Below are positions 11,906 through 25,066 of a DNA stretch of 64,000 nt, in pieces. Location of the stretch: positions 7,750,001-7,814,000 of the forward strand of contig JAPTOF010000014.1 in NCBI GenBank assembly GCA_028554755.1, read 5' to 3'. How positions within the stretch are numbered: position 1 is the stretch's first letter; each line of letters begins with the position of its first letter. Under the pieces are notes generated by a model. The model was not told where the DNA came from, searched no databases, and saw only the letters and a program-made list of their open reading frames with translations. The translations under genes and the position numbers were made by a program. Source of the DNA: Cordia subcordata. Lineage: Eukaryota > Streptophyta > Magnoliopsida > Boraginales > Cordiaceae.

Positions 11906-12679
11906 TGGTCCATTTGTTATGATAGAATGGTTTGGAAAGGAATGATCATTCAAAGCAGAAAAAAAATTTAAGGCAGAATGACTATGGAATACTTTTTCTT
12001 TTTTTAATGTTTGGTAAAACTATAAAAAAAGCTAGAATTGAATGACTATCTTATTTGATATATTTAGTAAAATTATTTTAAAATAAAATTAGAACAGAAT
12101 AAAGATCAATTCAATTAATCAAAATATTCTTTAATTTGGCATAAATTTAGGCTTATATGTGATAATTATCTTTATACAATATTAACATAAATTAAAATAC
12201 TGTCTTTTGATCAATGATAAAACATAAAATTATTTATTCAATCTTTTTTTTATTTTTATCACCATATTTCAATTTATTTACTTTTCTAGCATAATCGAGA
12301 GAAAAGTTAATCATCCAATAAAACAACACCTATTTTTGGGGTGAAAAAGAGTTAAAAATGAAAAAAATTGTATTTTTAATTTTTTACTTTTTGCTTTTTT
12401 AATTTTTAACTTTTTATTTGTTTAGTACCAATTGAAGATTTAAACAGGGAATAATAAATAAATTTTTTTGGTTTTATTTTATTTTATAATTCCAACTTAA
12501 GTTGGAGTACTCATTCCTTGAGTTTCACTAAAGAATAGGTTTTTTCCACTTTTTCCTGAAAAGGACATTTCAAGGGAATGAGCTCTCCGACTTCAATTAA
12601 TTCCACCAAACAAAAGAAAAGAATACGAAGTTGGAATAACGATTCCATTCCAAGCCATTCCTGCGTACCAAACGTAACC
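11906..12679. mobile_element. MITE-like element, about 774 bp
   Basis: The left end (TTGTTATGATAGAATGG then TTTGGAAAGGAATG) is an imperfect inverted copy of the right end (TTTGGTACGCAGGAATGG then CTTGGAATGGAATC on the opposite strand). TTA flanks both sides, as in PIF/Harbinger-type insertions. No protein frame is present. Confidence 0.5.
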
Positions 12680-13120
12680 TTAAAATAAATGACTTCAGGC
12701 CTAGGCTAATTTTGGCTACTACATATCTAAAAAATATAATTATGTCTGGACCAAAATTTGATTACTGCAGCATGCATGTAACCAGTGCCCACCATATGTA
12801 ATTCGTCTTTCCAATTGCTTCTACCATAGATTCATAGTCTGCATTGATGTGTCTCCGAACTTGTATATTGCTCGCCCTTACCTTTTTTAGGCATGCCGTA
12901 GTGCAGCTTAGGACATTACCTAATTGATTTGTCATTAAATAGCTTTCTTTATTGGTTTTCATTATTTCCTTTTTTAGCTGCTTAGCCCCTAAAACGTCCA
13001 TGCATGCATGCGTGCTTACATAAGACCTTTCTTGTGCATTTACATTGCACACATCAATACTACAGAGAATTTTCTCCATCAAATCTCTCGTAAACTCTCG
13101 CCAAAATTGGAGTAATTAAC

Positions 13121-13444
13121 ATGTCAGGAATAAATTTTGATCAACTCTTCGACCTCGACATGGCGTTGGAGATGGCGCAGAACCCACAAAACGTGGAGCA
13201 AAATTTGCAGACAACGACGAGGAGGACGACGGAGAGTGCTTATAATGTGGCTTCTGGTTCTCGGCAGATTGAGTTGCCTACGGTGAGTGCAAGTGGTGTT
13301 TGCTCGGTTTGCTTGGACGGCTTCCGAGCAGATGTTGGTGGTAAGCAATTGCCATGCAGCCATGTCTTCCACGCAGCTTGCATTGAGAACTGGCTGTCTC
13401 AACATAATTCTTGCCCCATGTGCCGCTCAAAAGTCTATGACTAA
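13121..13444 (+). CDS. RING-H2 finger protein (diverged paralogue)
   Basis: This intronless gene encodes 107 residues. The zinc ligands are Cys61, Cys64, Cys79, His81, His84, Cys87, Cys98 and Cys101, the RING-H2 pattern of an E3 ubiquitin ligase. The N-terminal motif at residues 4-16 (INFDQLFDLDMAL) is shared with the other cluster members. Residues 20-50 are polar, Thr/Arg/Gln-rich and probably disordered. The start is supported by alignment of this motif with the paralogues. The protein ends shortly after the finger (KVYD). It lacks a membrane segment. The upstream 440 bp have no clear TATA box. Confidence 0.9.
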   Translation: MSGINFDQLFDLDMALEMAQNPQNVEQNLQTTTRRTTESAYNVASGSRQIELPTVSASGVCSVCLDGFRADVGGKQLPCSHVFHAACIENWLSQHNSCPMCRSKVYD

Positions 13445-16400
13445 GAGGGTGTCTTGAGGTACTTATAAGTTAGTCAAATCTACTTATCAGCAGAAAAATA
13501 AGATTTAACTTAATTTACGCTTTATTTTGATTTAAATTCTTGGTATAGTTTCAGCAATAAAGAGTTCATGGTGCTCACTGGTTACTATGAATTTGTAGTA
13601 GTACTCATTATTGATCAAATAACTATTTTCTTTAGTTGTTTATTTACAGTGTTTAAACTAAATTATTGACAATTTTGAATCCATCTTTCTCATTGCTATA
13701 TCGTAAGATCACAATGTTGTTTACATCATAATTCTTTTAATTTGAACGCTGGTTTTGAGTAGGAAGACACCGCGCTTACTTGAAAGTTAAGACAATATGT
13801 TGCTCACCGAAAATATTAAAAGATTTCATGTGCAAGGTATACAAGGCACAAAAATAACCCTGCCTATACATGAAAGGACGTATTAGTACAATAAATAAAT
13901 ACACACGCTAAAGTTTTGTTTAGATGAAGTAGTAATTCTATCAATAGGCTCATTTGAATTAATTTTTTTTTCAAAGCATTTTTTATATAATTAATAAAAA
14001 AATATTTTAAAGAATTTTAAATTTCTTATGTTGAAAAAAAAGTTGAAACTAAGTTCTAAGAGTTTTAACCTTTTAGAAAGTCAATTCTAACACTTGTGCA
14101 AAATAATACATACTTTCTTCAAGAAAAAAGTATTTTTTCGTGAAAAGTAAAATAATAACAAGATCTGAGTTGCTCCTTCAACATTGGAGATTATACGTAG
14201 TTACCGAAATTGTTAATTACATACATTAGAAATTCATCAGAATTATCCATGGTTACCAAAAATTGCTTGGGCTATGTAAGTGACGGCAAATTCTCGGTGA
14301 AAGACAATCAAATCACTAATGCAAACATAATCGGTAGTGTTTTTTTTTTTTTTTCTTTTTTCTTTTTCAAATTTGTTAATTACTATTTTTTTTTCAAATA
14401 CTTTGTGTTATTTATTAGAACTTTGATATTTTTATATTTATATTGATATTTATACTTCTTGTACTTAGGTTGATATTCGTATAAAATAATTTTTGTGCCT
14501 AACAGAAAAAGAACGCAGACATAATTGAAGACATTAATTATTCATTCTTAGGAGTAGTTTCTGACATAAATTCTTAGAATAGAATTACAATCATCGTATT
14601 GTAGGGACAGTTCGTATTTTATTGCGGTTGAGAAATTAAATATGAGTTGTATGTTGTCTCATTGATCGTCTTGGTATTTTTTTATTTTCTTTCTTCAATC
14701 TTAGTTACTGGGAATCAATTCTTTACAAAAAAAAAAAACCGTCCTTGAGCTCGAGACATATTCAACTAAAATAACCATCTACATTGACCCTAGTAAGGAA
14801 GTTCTTTACAGTAACTTCCTAACACTTAACAAATTTTAGATGAAACAAATTAAATATATAAACGAATATCTTTATATGCGGATGATAAGTATAGACTCTT
14901 ATGAATTCACAAATATAGTGAGGTACACTAACGTTAAGGATGAATTTCGTTAAGAAGAAGTCAATTTAAATGAGCCTTAAATATAGATAGACAGCAGAGA
15001 GCGGTCCACCCATCATGATAAATTCTGATTGGGTCCTTATAGTCAAGAAAGGGCAACTGTATAAATACAATTGTGTACTCCTTATTCGCGTCGCATGTTT
15101 TACTTGGATGCGGAGGCATTTTCGTGTCAACCTCATTCAGGTGCTTTTTGCACACAAGATATATACGAACAAGCAGACACGCACACAGACCCACCCACCC
15201 ACAGAGACTTATATATATCGCACCTAAATGGCAACTAGTGTATATATAAAATCATCTTCCATTCTTCCAAATTGTTTCTGTAATTAACTCATCTCTGCAA
15301 AGGGCCAATCTAAACACGAAAAATAACTTAATGTCTGAATTTAATTTTGTACTCATTATTCATATAATACTTCTTTTTTCTCCTTTTTCTATTTACAGTG
15401 TCTATACTGTCAAGATTTTGACAACTTTGAACTCCGACGTTATGACATAATGTTATATGTCACTTTATTTTTATTTAGTTAACTATACGTAATGAATAAT
15501 GAAATTGATAAATGGAAAGCAACTCTCTTTTTATTATAGTAGAGATATTTATGTGGGTTCTAAAGATAGAGATATACAATCACTTTGTAGGAGTATATTT
15601 TGTATTATAATTATTAGTTACCATTGACAATTCAAAATAAACACTTCCAATTTGGGGAACATATAAATACCTTTTACATGAATTTATACAATTTTGAGGG
15701 AGCATTTGGTTTGAGGGAATAACTGAAAGGAAAGCGGAGTATATTAATACAATAAAAAAAAATACACTAATGTATATTTTCTATAAGTTTAAATTTTTAG
15801 GCAAGGATAACTTAATATGTATTAGAGCCTAATAAAATAAAAAAGTTTCAAGTTCAAAAATATTAAAATTGTGGATGTACAAAGTTCAAAACAAACCACA
15901 CTTACACGTTAAAGAAGTTAAGACAATAAATAAATATACTAATCTCCTCTTCTATAAAAAAATATTAAAAGTGTGAGCATATACTAAATAAATTTCATTA
16001 ATCTAAAAAAATAAATAAATTTCATTGATTTCATCGTCTGATGAGCATATACTAAACAAATTATGGCCTTTTTAGTCCCATAAGCAGTGTTGCTTTATAA
16101 AAGAACCTAGGAAAGAAACTCTTATTCCCATGGTTTTCCTGCCGTCCTCACTTGTCTTAATCTAAACCTTTCTTATAAGCACATACTTTTTACATGCTAT
16201 GAACGTAGTAGTAAGAGTTAGAGATGAATATAATTTATGATTTGAGTTCGAATTTAGTCTTTTATCTTAGATTGAATATTCTTAACTTAACTGGTGCACA
16301 GTACAAAAGGCATGCTATGCACCTAAAGTTTACCAATTGGTAGTTAGGCTCCGTAGATATATCGATAATCAATTTTTGCCAGTTGAATTTCCTTTATCGC

Positions 16401-17147
16401 AAAAAAAAAAAGGGACTTTTTTTATTCAAATTACAAAGCAAAGAACCATATATGTTAATATCTATTTACTTCTTCCTTTCATTTTCGAACCCCTCAACTT
16501 AAAATTAATTATTAAATACGAAAATTTCTTTTGACTAATAGACAAGTAATACCCAAGTGGCTAGATGTCTGTGTGCACTCACTCGCAGTAATATATACAC
16601 AAGTTTGCTATCAAGATAATAACAGAGTACAAGCCATACACGGTAGAATTATATATGTATTGTAGTTGCCTAAAGCTTTTCCGAAGTCTAATCACAGAAT
16701 CCAATCATCCCCATCATCATGAACAGCGCCTTATCTCTACCAAGAGTTCAGAACTAATTTTTCTTCAAATTCGGCTGTTGGTGCGAATGTCAAAAACATA
16801 TAGATATAGATATGCTCTACTTAACACACATATATACTTCCTTAGTGGTCAATACACCACTAAATCTAAACGGACATGATTACTTGGATAAATTGTATAT
16901 ATTTTACTCTTTGCATTTTATCGTTTGCATAAAATTATTTGAGTTTTAAAATTCGTTAATATGATTTCTTATATTATAAAATCCCAATTTTTAGGACGAC
17001 TATGTAATATTTTTTTTATAATATAGGATGGTATTAAAATATTCTTTATAATATAAGAGGGTATTAGCATGTTTTGAGATCACACAAAATTAAGTTTTAT
17101 GCAACTTCAACAAAATATAAGAGGGTAAAAATGCATTTTCATATATC
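13445..17147. other. Gene-free spacer with T-runs and AT-rich DNA
   Basis: No gene is recognisable across 3.7 kb. Open frames such as 14210-14446, 15015-15227, 16337-16534 and 16655-16879 are low-complexity and without family resemblance. The part at 15100-15230 (CA-rich, then TATATATA) resembles the promoters of the RING genes and may be a promoter relic, but no coding remains follow it. Confidence 0.45.
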
Positions 17148-17152
17148 CTAAT

Positions 17153-17896
17153 TGTTGGAAAAAAAAGTAGTCTAAAGAAAATAAACTCAACAGTAAAACA
17201 AGTGCAAAAGTAATGTAGCAAAAACAGATAGTAGCTTGAGGCGTGTTCTGAACACTGTCCTTAAGGATATTTCGCCCAACTGAAAGCGTATCCCCCAGGA
17301 TTCAATAAGCTCTTTTAATTTTGAACTAGGTACAGGAACAGCAAAAGAAACTTGAAAGAAAAAATACCCAGCAGTCTTTTGAACAGAGTACAGGAGAAGA
17401 ATTTAACAGAGTACAAGAGAAGAACTTTGTTGTGTGTATTTAGCTTGGAATGGAGGGCTATTTATAGGCTTCAGGCTCAACAGAGTAGTTCGAAAAAGGT
17501 GCAGCGGAAAGTGAGAAGTACCTGGTCTTCAACAGCTAAAGAGGAATTGCAGGTAGACTTTTAAGCACATGTTTTACTTGTTCAAAAAATGAAACACCAG
17601 GAGGAAAATTCGAACTATTCCGTTAAGGCTAAAAATAAACTTTCTTCTGAAAATCAAAAATAATAAATTTAAAAAGTGGCTTGGACCGGGCCTCACGTAT
17701 ATCTTGCGCGCAGGGGGGGGCAAATCCACCAATTTGAACTATCGGCCCAAATCTCATGCGCGCGTGCCCAACCCCTTATCCTTTCTTTTACAAGCCCACT
17801 AGAGTGAAATCTAATATAAGGTGAGAAATGATTTATAACTTTTTCAATATGGGAAGTATTATATTCCTTTTGAGGTACAAACAAAAACACCTAACA
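17153..17896 (-). repeat. 3' LTR of the copia element
   Basis: 744 bp, starting TGTTGG and ending AACA on the + strand. It adjoins the polypurine tract at 17897-17910. The small frames at 17352-17564 and 17693-17890 recur in the other LTR and are not genes. Confidence 0.92.
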
Positions 17897-18462
17897 ATCC
17901 CCCACATAACTCAAAAGGATTAGAAGAAAATAACTTTGCTGGGTTTATATCATTGAGTATAATGCGTCGTATCTGGTGTCTTTTAGACTATGAACCAGAC
18001 CTAGATAGAATAAGATATAACTTATAGAATAATTGGTGAAACTTTTAGCTTCTATGAACCAAGAATTCTTATTATAAGTTAAGATTCTTATCTATCACAT
18101 TATACCCCCACAATTTGCTGTTCATCGCCGTTTTGCGCTAATAGGCCATGCGCGTGCCTGGTTATTCATGAGTGCTCTAGAAATTTTGTCATAAATTTCA
18201 TAGGAGCGGCCCCACTCCACACTCATATAGGTTAATCCATCAAGTGTATTATGCAATTAATACACCACCTATAAAGGATATGGATTTGATTAAGAGCATA
18301 GCTCAACCTCACTTTATTTGCAGTTTCACACTATTCACACCATAGGAGGGACAAAAATTTAATAGTGTTTAATATATCAACAAACGACTTGTTATTACCC
18401 ATATGAACCTAATTCAAGGGATTGCCAATCACATAGGTTGGGTTACTATCATTGTTGATATT

Positions 18463-21224
18463 TCAAATAGGCAGCAATCCCATTCCCCTTGATGTTTCAC
18501 TAATTAGTTTTCTTCCCAAAGGTTTAGTCAGAGGATCAGCCAAATTCATCTCTGACTTCACATAATCTATGGAAATAATTCCATCTATAAGCAATTGCTT
18601 TATTACATTATGTCTCAAGCGTATGTGTCTATTTTTCCCATTAAAGGTTTTGTTTTTCGCAATGGCTATTGCAGCTTGGCAATCACAATGCATAGACACA
18701 GAAGGTGTTGGTTTTATTCCCAACGGAATACTTGCCAAGAAATTTCTCAGCCACTCGGCTTCATTACCAGCCAACTCTAATGCCACAAACTCTGATTCCA
18801 TAGTTGACCTTGTAATTATGGTTTGTTTGGCTGATTTCCAAGATACTGCACCCCCACCAAGGTGAACACATAGCCACTAGTGGATTTTGTCTCATCTGAA
18901 TCAGAGATCCAGTTAGCATCACTGTATCCTTCTAACACAGCGGGAAATCCATTATATTTAATACCATGGTTCATGGTACCTCTAAAAAATTTCAATACTC
19001 TTACTAATGCATTCCAATGATCATGATTTGGATTATGAGTATACCTACTCAATCTACACACAGCATAAGCTATATCAGGTCTAGTGAAATTCATTAAATG
19101 CATTAGACTCCCAATAATTTGAACATATATATTTTGAGAGACAGCATCTTCTTTATTCTTTTTCAATTGGCTATTAGCATCATAAGAAGTGCTCACAGGT
19201 ACCACATCAAAAATTTTGAACTTTTTAAGAACTTTCTCCACATAATGTCCTTTATTTAATATTATACCATTATTATTTCGTACGATTTTTATGCCTAAGA
19301 TGACACTAGCCTCTCCCATGTCTTTCATATCAAAATTAGAAGACAAAAACCTTTTAATTCTTTGTATTATATCAAGGCTAGAACCAAATATAAGCATGTC
19401 ATCCACATAAAGTCATATAATCACACAATCACCATTATCAAGTTTTGTATAAACACATTTATCTACTTCAACAGATGAAAAACCATCACACAACAAAACT
19501 TGATCAAATTTCTCATGCCACTGTTTAGGTGCTTGCTTTAGACCATATAACGACTTTAGTAATTTACAAACTTTATTTTCTTTTCCGGCAACCACACAAC
19601 CTTCAGGTTGCTCCATGTAAATTTTTTCTTCTAAGTCACCATTTAAAAACGCAGTTTTAACATCCATTTGATGGATAAAAAGATTATGGATAGAAGCCAA
19701 AGCAATTAAAATTCGAGTCGAGGAAATTCTAGTTACAGGAGCATATGTATCAAAATAATCAATATTTTGTTTTTGAGTAAAGCCTTTTGCAACAAGTCTA
19801 GCTTTATATCTATCAATAGAAACATCAGGATTTAATTTCCTTTTGAAAATCCATTTGCAACCAATAGGTTTAGCTCCTAGAGGTAAATCCACTAATTTCC
19901 AAGTATTATTTTGTAATATTGAATCTATTTCAATTTTTATGGCTTCTTTCCAAAATGGTGCACTAGAAGAAAAAATTGCATCAGAAAAAGTTAGAGGATC
20001 ATCCTCTACAAGAAAAGTATAAAAGTCGTTACCAAAAGAATTTTCTTTTCTTGGTCTCTTACTCCTTCTCAAATTGTCATTTTCAAAATCCTTTTGAATA
20101 ACAGGTGCACGAGAAATATTATCAGTTTTCAAAGAAAAGATGTTCTCAAAGAATTCAGCATTTTTTGTTTCAACAATAGTATTGCATTCAATCACATCAC
20201 TTTTGATTACAAGAAATCTATAAGCAGCACTATTGTTAGCATATCCAATGAACACACAATCAGATGTTTTAGATCCTATCTTTCTTTTCTTAGGATCAGG
20301 TAACATAACCTTAGCAAGACACCCCCACACTTTCAAATATTTTAAATTGGGAGCATACCCTTTCCATAACTCATATGGGGTTATTCCAGTTTTCTTATAT
20401 GGTATTCTATTTTGTAAATGACATGCAGACAAAATAGCTTCACCCCAAAGATTATCAGGTGCATTAGAACTAACAAGCATGCAATTCATCATTTCTTTTA
20501 AGGTTCTATTTTTCCTTTCAGCTATGCCATTTGACTCAGGTGAGTAAGGAGGTGTGATCTCATGAATTATTCCTTCCTTTTCACAATATTCATTTAGCAA
20601 CACATATTCACCACCTCTATCTGATCTAACTCTTTTAATCTTTTTATTTAATTGATTTTCTACTTCAGATTTATATGTCAGAAACATGTCAAAGGCTTCA
20701 TCTTTATTTCTCAACAAATATACTTTTGTATATCTAGAAAAGTCATCTATAAAAGTCACATAATATCTTTTGCCTCCTCTAGTCATAGTTTGTTTTAAGT
20801 CTCCTAGATCAGTGTGAATTAGGTTGAGTAACTCAGATTCTCTAAAGACAGAAGCACAAGATTTTTTAGTTTGTTTAGATTCAGCACATATTTCACATTT
20901 ATTCATGCTAGAATAATTGATATTAGAAATAAGACCAATATATTGCATTTTCTTAATATAAGACAAACTAACATGTCCTAATCTAGCATGCCACAAATCA
21001 CAAGAATCAATCAAGTAAGCAGAAGAACCAACATTTTCATTCATTACTTGGGAGATATTGAGTACAAATAAACCATGATTACAATATCCCTTACCCACAA
21101 AAATATTATTTTTGGTCAACACGACCTTATCAGATTCAAAAGAAGCCTTCACTCCAACCTTTCCTAATAATCCCACAGATACCAAATTGGTTCGAATATT
21201 AGGAACATGCAACACCTCACTCAA
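18463..21224 (-). pseudogene. copia pol: integrase, reverse transcriptase, RNase H, with breaks
   Basis: From 21224 downward the frame holds the GAG-pre-integrase and integrase core (HTDLGDL, FIDDFSRYTKVY, SDRGGEY, SNGIAERKN). It continues into reverse transcriptase (CKWIFKRK, ARLVAKGF, MDVKTAFLNGDL, SLYGLKQAP). A TGA at 19413-19415 stops it immediately before the LYVDD catalytic box, which is intact beyond the stop. A one-base loss in the C-run at 18851-18855 shifts the frame again before the RNase H segment, which resumes at 18801 (MESEFVALE, then [11 protein letters not shown] and the HIRLRHN box). The enzymes act in reverse transcription and integration of the element. With these breaks no full polyprotein can be made. 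Confidence 0.9.
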
Positions 21225-22204
21225 TGCCAGTGTTTTACCAGAAGTGAGTTTGAGAAGAACTTTTCCTTTCCCAAGAACTGGAGTAGTCCTTGAGTCACCA
21301 AGATAAATAGATTCTTCCCCTCATTTAGTTGGGTGTAAGACACAAAATCATTTTTATTGGCACAGATGTGCCTAGTAGCACCAGAGTCTACCACCCAATC
21401 TCTCACACTGGCCACAACATTTACCTGAGAAATGACCGCAGCAATAATATCATCTGCTTCAACCAAATTTGCATTTGGTTTAGCAGGATTGTCATTTCTC
21501 CCCTTTCTTTGTCTGCATTGAGGTGCGTGGTGTCCAGGTTTGCCACAAACATAACAGTGACCTTTTTTCTTTTTGAAGGTTTCATTATTAGTTTTGGGCT
21601 TGTAATCATTTTTCTTTTCGTACCTTTTATTTGGCTTTCCATGTGGCTTGTTGTCTTGCACGAGATTGGCTTTTGTTGCAATCTGCTTCCCTTTGCCAGT
21701 AATGGACTCCTTCCGGTTGGTATCTTCTATGATGATGTGGGTCACCAAGTCAACAAGGGATAGTTGCTTGTGTTTGTGCTTGAGATTTTGTTTGTAGTCA
21801 TTCCAGGATTGAGGCAACTTTTCTATGAGGATAAAAGCTACAAATTCTTCTGGCAGAATGATCTTCTCTGACTTGAGATCTTCTATCAATTTGTGGTATT
21901 CATTGATTTGGATCTTGATGTCTTTGTCTTCGGTCATTTGCCATTTGTAATAGTTACCAATGACAAACTTTTGTTTTCCAACGTCTTCAGCCGTGTACTT
22001 AGTTATTAAAGATTGCCATATTTCCTTTGCTTCCTTATAGGAACAGTAGACATCGAACAATTCATTAGAAAGAGTGCTAAGTATTGTATGTCTACATACC
22101 TTATTTGCATGAACCCAAAGCTCTAATTGTTTAGATGACGACTCATCAGGTTTTGGATCAGTAAGAGTATCAGCTACTCCATGCATGTCGAGGACAGTGT
22201 ACAC
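21221..22204 (-). pseudogene. copia gag and protease region, frameshifted
   Basis: The frame encodes a UBN2-type gag followed by a zinc knuckle (CYVCGKPGHHAPQC) that packages element RNA. The protease site (VVDSGATRHI) processes the polyprotein. Readable gag sequence extends about 29 codons upstream of the first Met, to about 22290, without an ATG, so the native start is lost or changed. A one-base deletion in the C-run at 21317-21320 (G-run on the coding strand) throws the protease out of frame, and the ORF ends at 21221, overlapping the next one by 4 bp. Confidence 0.88.
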
Positions 22205-22400
22205 GCGCTCCTGCCATCTCTTGAAATTAGCTCCAGCAAATACTTCTATTTTTGAGATATCAGGAAATGGCTTAGCAAGGGTTGTTGATCATATTAAGGA
22301 AGACAGTGATAGCAGTCGCACTTGTTCAATTTGTGTTTGTGAAGGAGCGTGAGAATCAAAGGTGTAGACTCCATTATGTAGTAGAAAATATCCTTAAGAT

Positions 22401-23144
22401 TGTTGTCAAAAAAAGTAGTCTAAAGAAAATAAACTCAACAGTAGAACAAGTGCAAAAGTAATGTAGCAAAAACATATAGTAGCTTGAGGCGTGTTATGAA
22501 CACTGTCCTTAAGGATATTTCGCCCAACTGAAAGCGTATCCCCTAGGATTCAACAAGCTCTTCTAGTTTTGAACTAGGTACAGGAACAGCAAAAGAAACT
22601 TGAAAGAAAAAGTACCCAGCAGTCTTTTGAACAGAGTACAGGAGAAGAATTTAACAGAGTACAAGAGAAGAACTTTGTTGTGTGTATTTAGCTTGGAATG
22701 GAGGGCTATTTATAGGCTTCAGGCTCAACAGAGTAGCTCGAAAAAGGTGCAGCGGAAAGTGAGAAGTACCTGGTCTTCAACAGTTAAAGAGGAATTGCAG
22801 GTAGACTTTTAAGCACATGTTTTACTTGTTCAAAAAATGAAACACAAGGAGGAAAATTCGAACTATTCCGTTAAGGCTAAAAATAAACTTTCTTCTGAAA
22901 ATCAAAAATAATAAATTTAAAAAGTGGCTTGGACCGGGCTTCACGTACATCTTGCGCGCAGGGAGGGGCAAATCCACCAATTTGAACTATCGGCCCAAAT
23001 CTCATGCGCGCGAGCCCAACCCCTTATCCTTTCTTTTACAAGCCCACTAGAGTGAAATCTAATATAAGGTGAGAAATGATTTATAACTTTTCCAACGTGG
23101 GAAGTATTATATTCCTTTTGAGGTACAAACAAAAACACCCAACA
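22401..23144 (-). repeat. 5' LTR of the copia element
   Basis: 744 bp, the same length as the left LTR, and the one that would drive transcription leftwards. It ends CAACA at 23140-23144, followed by the target duplication CTAAT. Confidence 0.92.
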
Positions 23145-23195
23145 CTAATTACTTACTAGGTAAAACACATTACAATTTTATTTTGAGATACACAT

Positions 23196-23745
23196 ATGCC
23201 CTCTCTAAAGAATTATCAAGTTCCAATCTAAAACCAATTGGTTGCTAAGTGAAGTAGTCCAAGATTTTATAAAGTGGTCTTAGATTTTATGAACTTTTTA
23301 TGTGAGAGGAGTAATACTCTAACACTCTCCCCTCACGTGTGACACGATTTGATAATCGAGTCATGCATGGACAAATTAGCATGTGACTCGATTTGATAAT
23401 GGAGTCATACGTGGACGAATTAAAATGTCACACGCAGATGAAGAAGGGTCACACGTGGAAAAATATAACTTGCCCCTAACTTGGGCTCTAATACCAAATT
23501 AGAGTTACTACCTCATCTAAAAGCACCAATTTAGAGTTACAACCTCATCTAAAAGCCTCATCTAAAAACACAAGTTAGAGTTACCACCTCATCTAAAAAC
23601 TTAAACTTGTAGAAAAAGAATTCTCAGGTTCCAAGCTAAAACCAATTGGTTGCTAAGTGGAGTAGCCCAAGATTTTATTAAATAGTCTTGAATTTTATGA
23701 ACTTTCTACGTGATAGGAATAATACTCTAGCACCCTCCATGTATT
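23196..23745 (-). mobile_element. TRIM-like element next to the copia insertion
   Basis: Two similar segments of about 130 bp (about 23205-23330 and 23620-23750) share AACCAATTGGTTGCTAAG, AGATTTTAT and AATACTCTA motifs and act as short terminal repeats. Between them, on the minus strand, TTTGGTATTAGAGCCC (23482-23497) resembles the initiator tRNA-Met primer-binding site. The interior holds paired CACGTGTGAC and GATTTGATAAT motifs. No coding frame exists. The left repeat seems truncated. Confidence 0.5.
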
Positions 23746-24667
23746 TATAGAAAAATGTTGCTTATTAGTTCAATTCTTCACCCAATATCCATATCTCCTC
23801 TGTTTGTGCCAATTATGCACAAACATAGTATTTATATTTATACGTAAATTTTCATTTGAAATTATAAAACAAATATTAAGTGTAATTTTGTCATTTAGAA
23901 ATACAAATTGCAATTTGAAATGTATAAATTATAATTTTCACTTAAATTTTCTTCTATTTTTCAAATATAAATAATATTTTTAAAGTAATTAAAAGCTCAA
24001 TATCTAAAAAAATAAATTCAAATAATCAAAAAATTTTGTTAAACAACACTCTTATCTAAAATTATATTACGTACTGGAGTTCTACATCTGAAGTGATAAA
24101 CTTTTAATGTAAATTATAAGGTAAACCTAATCAAGTTTGTTTTACTATTAATTAGCCTCGCTTTGACAAAATTATTTTGATAACATTTTCTGATCAGTTG
24201 CGTTTTTCATGTGTAATTGCTACTGTTACATGTCTAATGCAATTGGATATAATTTTAAACTTTATGGCCGTGTAAAAAGTCATGCCTAATATACATATGG
24301 CATAATATTAAAGCAACTGGTATAACTTTTTCATTTTTTTCGTTTAGTTTAACCCTTGGCAACACCATGGAGATAGAATTGATATATTATATCATAGTTA
24401 AATTACTGACCCCAACGAAGGAAATGCGCGTACGCGCTATGGTTTAAAATTTAATGCCAAAGGCTTAAACTAATGCACGCTTAATCAAATAGAGCTCATC
24501 GTATATAATAATGTAGTGAGCACGTGATTATATATTGAATTATAACTTCTCCTTTTCGGATCTTTTGGACTATCTTGTGCCACAGGTACAAGATGTCTAT
24601 CATACTTCAAGGTGTGAGGTGGCAAATAGAGCAACATATTAGCAAATCATAAATTTTTGGCCAATTA
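23746..24667. other. AT-rich spacer with no recognised feature
   Basis: No gene or clear transposon ends are visible in this stretch. Confidence 0.5.
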
Positions 24668-25066
24668 AGGGTCTAGTTTGCCAACTTTTAAATGTTCAAA
24701 AGAATTTTTTTTTTAAGTTTAAAAGTTAAAAGTAATATATTTGGCGGATTTTTTAAAGAATTTTTATATAAAAGTAAAAGTTATGAGAGCTAAAAAAATT
24801 AGAAGTTCTAAATTCAAATTTTTTGAAAAAGGCTTTTGAGTGGTTGTTTATATATTATGTCAAAAATTAATTTTCTTTTTTTTATAAAAAATATTACTCG
24901 GTGCTTTTAAAAGTCCAATGTTGGCCTCAAAATAGTAAAAGTTTAATTCTTAAAAAATAATCAATGACCTTTATTCAATACCACTTTTACTCAAATATGT
25001 CATACTAAAAGCTTTATCATTCAATAATTAAAATCTAGCTGGCAGCTCGCCAAACACAAAGATTAG
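24668..25066. mobile_element. MITE, diverged member of the 40857/41344 family
   Basis: The element shares the internal order GAGAGCT, AAAAAGGCTTTTGA, TTATGTCAAAAATTA, TTTATTCAATA and AAAAGCT with the two MITEs at 40857-41730. It has GTTTGCCAA and CGCCAAACA near its ends. It contains no gene. Confidence 0.55.

Larger units (their letters stand above)
17153..23144 (-). mobile_element. Ty1/copia LTR retrotransposon, full length, minus strand
   Basis: Two 744-bp LTRs (17153-17896 and 22401-23144) run TG to CA and are flanked by the direct repeat CTAAT at 17148-17152 and 23145-23149. The internal region encodes gag, protease, integrase, reverse transcriptase and RNase H in copia order on the minus strand. 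I counted about 21 differences between the LTRs (near 3%). A purine tract (GTGGGGGAT on the minus strand) adjoins the left, 3' LTR. The sequence beside the 5' LTR does not resemble the usual initiator-tRNA-Met primer site. The coding region is broken at 21317, 19413 and 18851, so it is not autonomous. Confidence 0.93.

Noticed and set aside
12762..13082. 106-codon minus-strand open frame just upstream of the RING gene at 13121
   Set aside because: It lies in the promoter region, resembles no family and has no exon or promoter context; chance frame.
17352..17564. 70-codon frames in both copia LTRs
   Set aside because: LTR sequence repeated at 22600-22812; open by chance and duplicated with the LTR.
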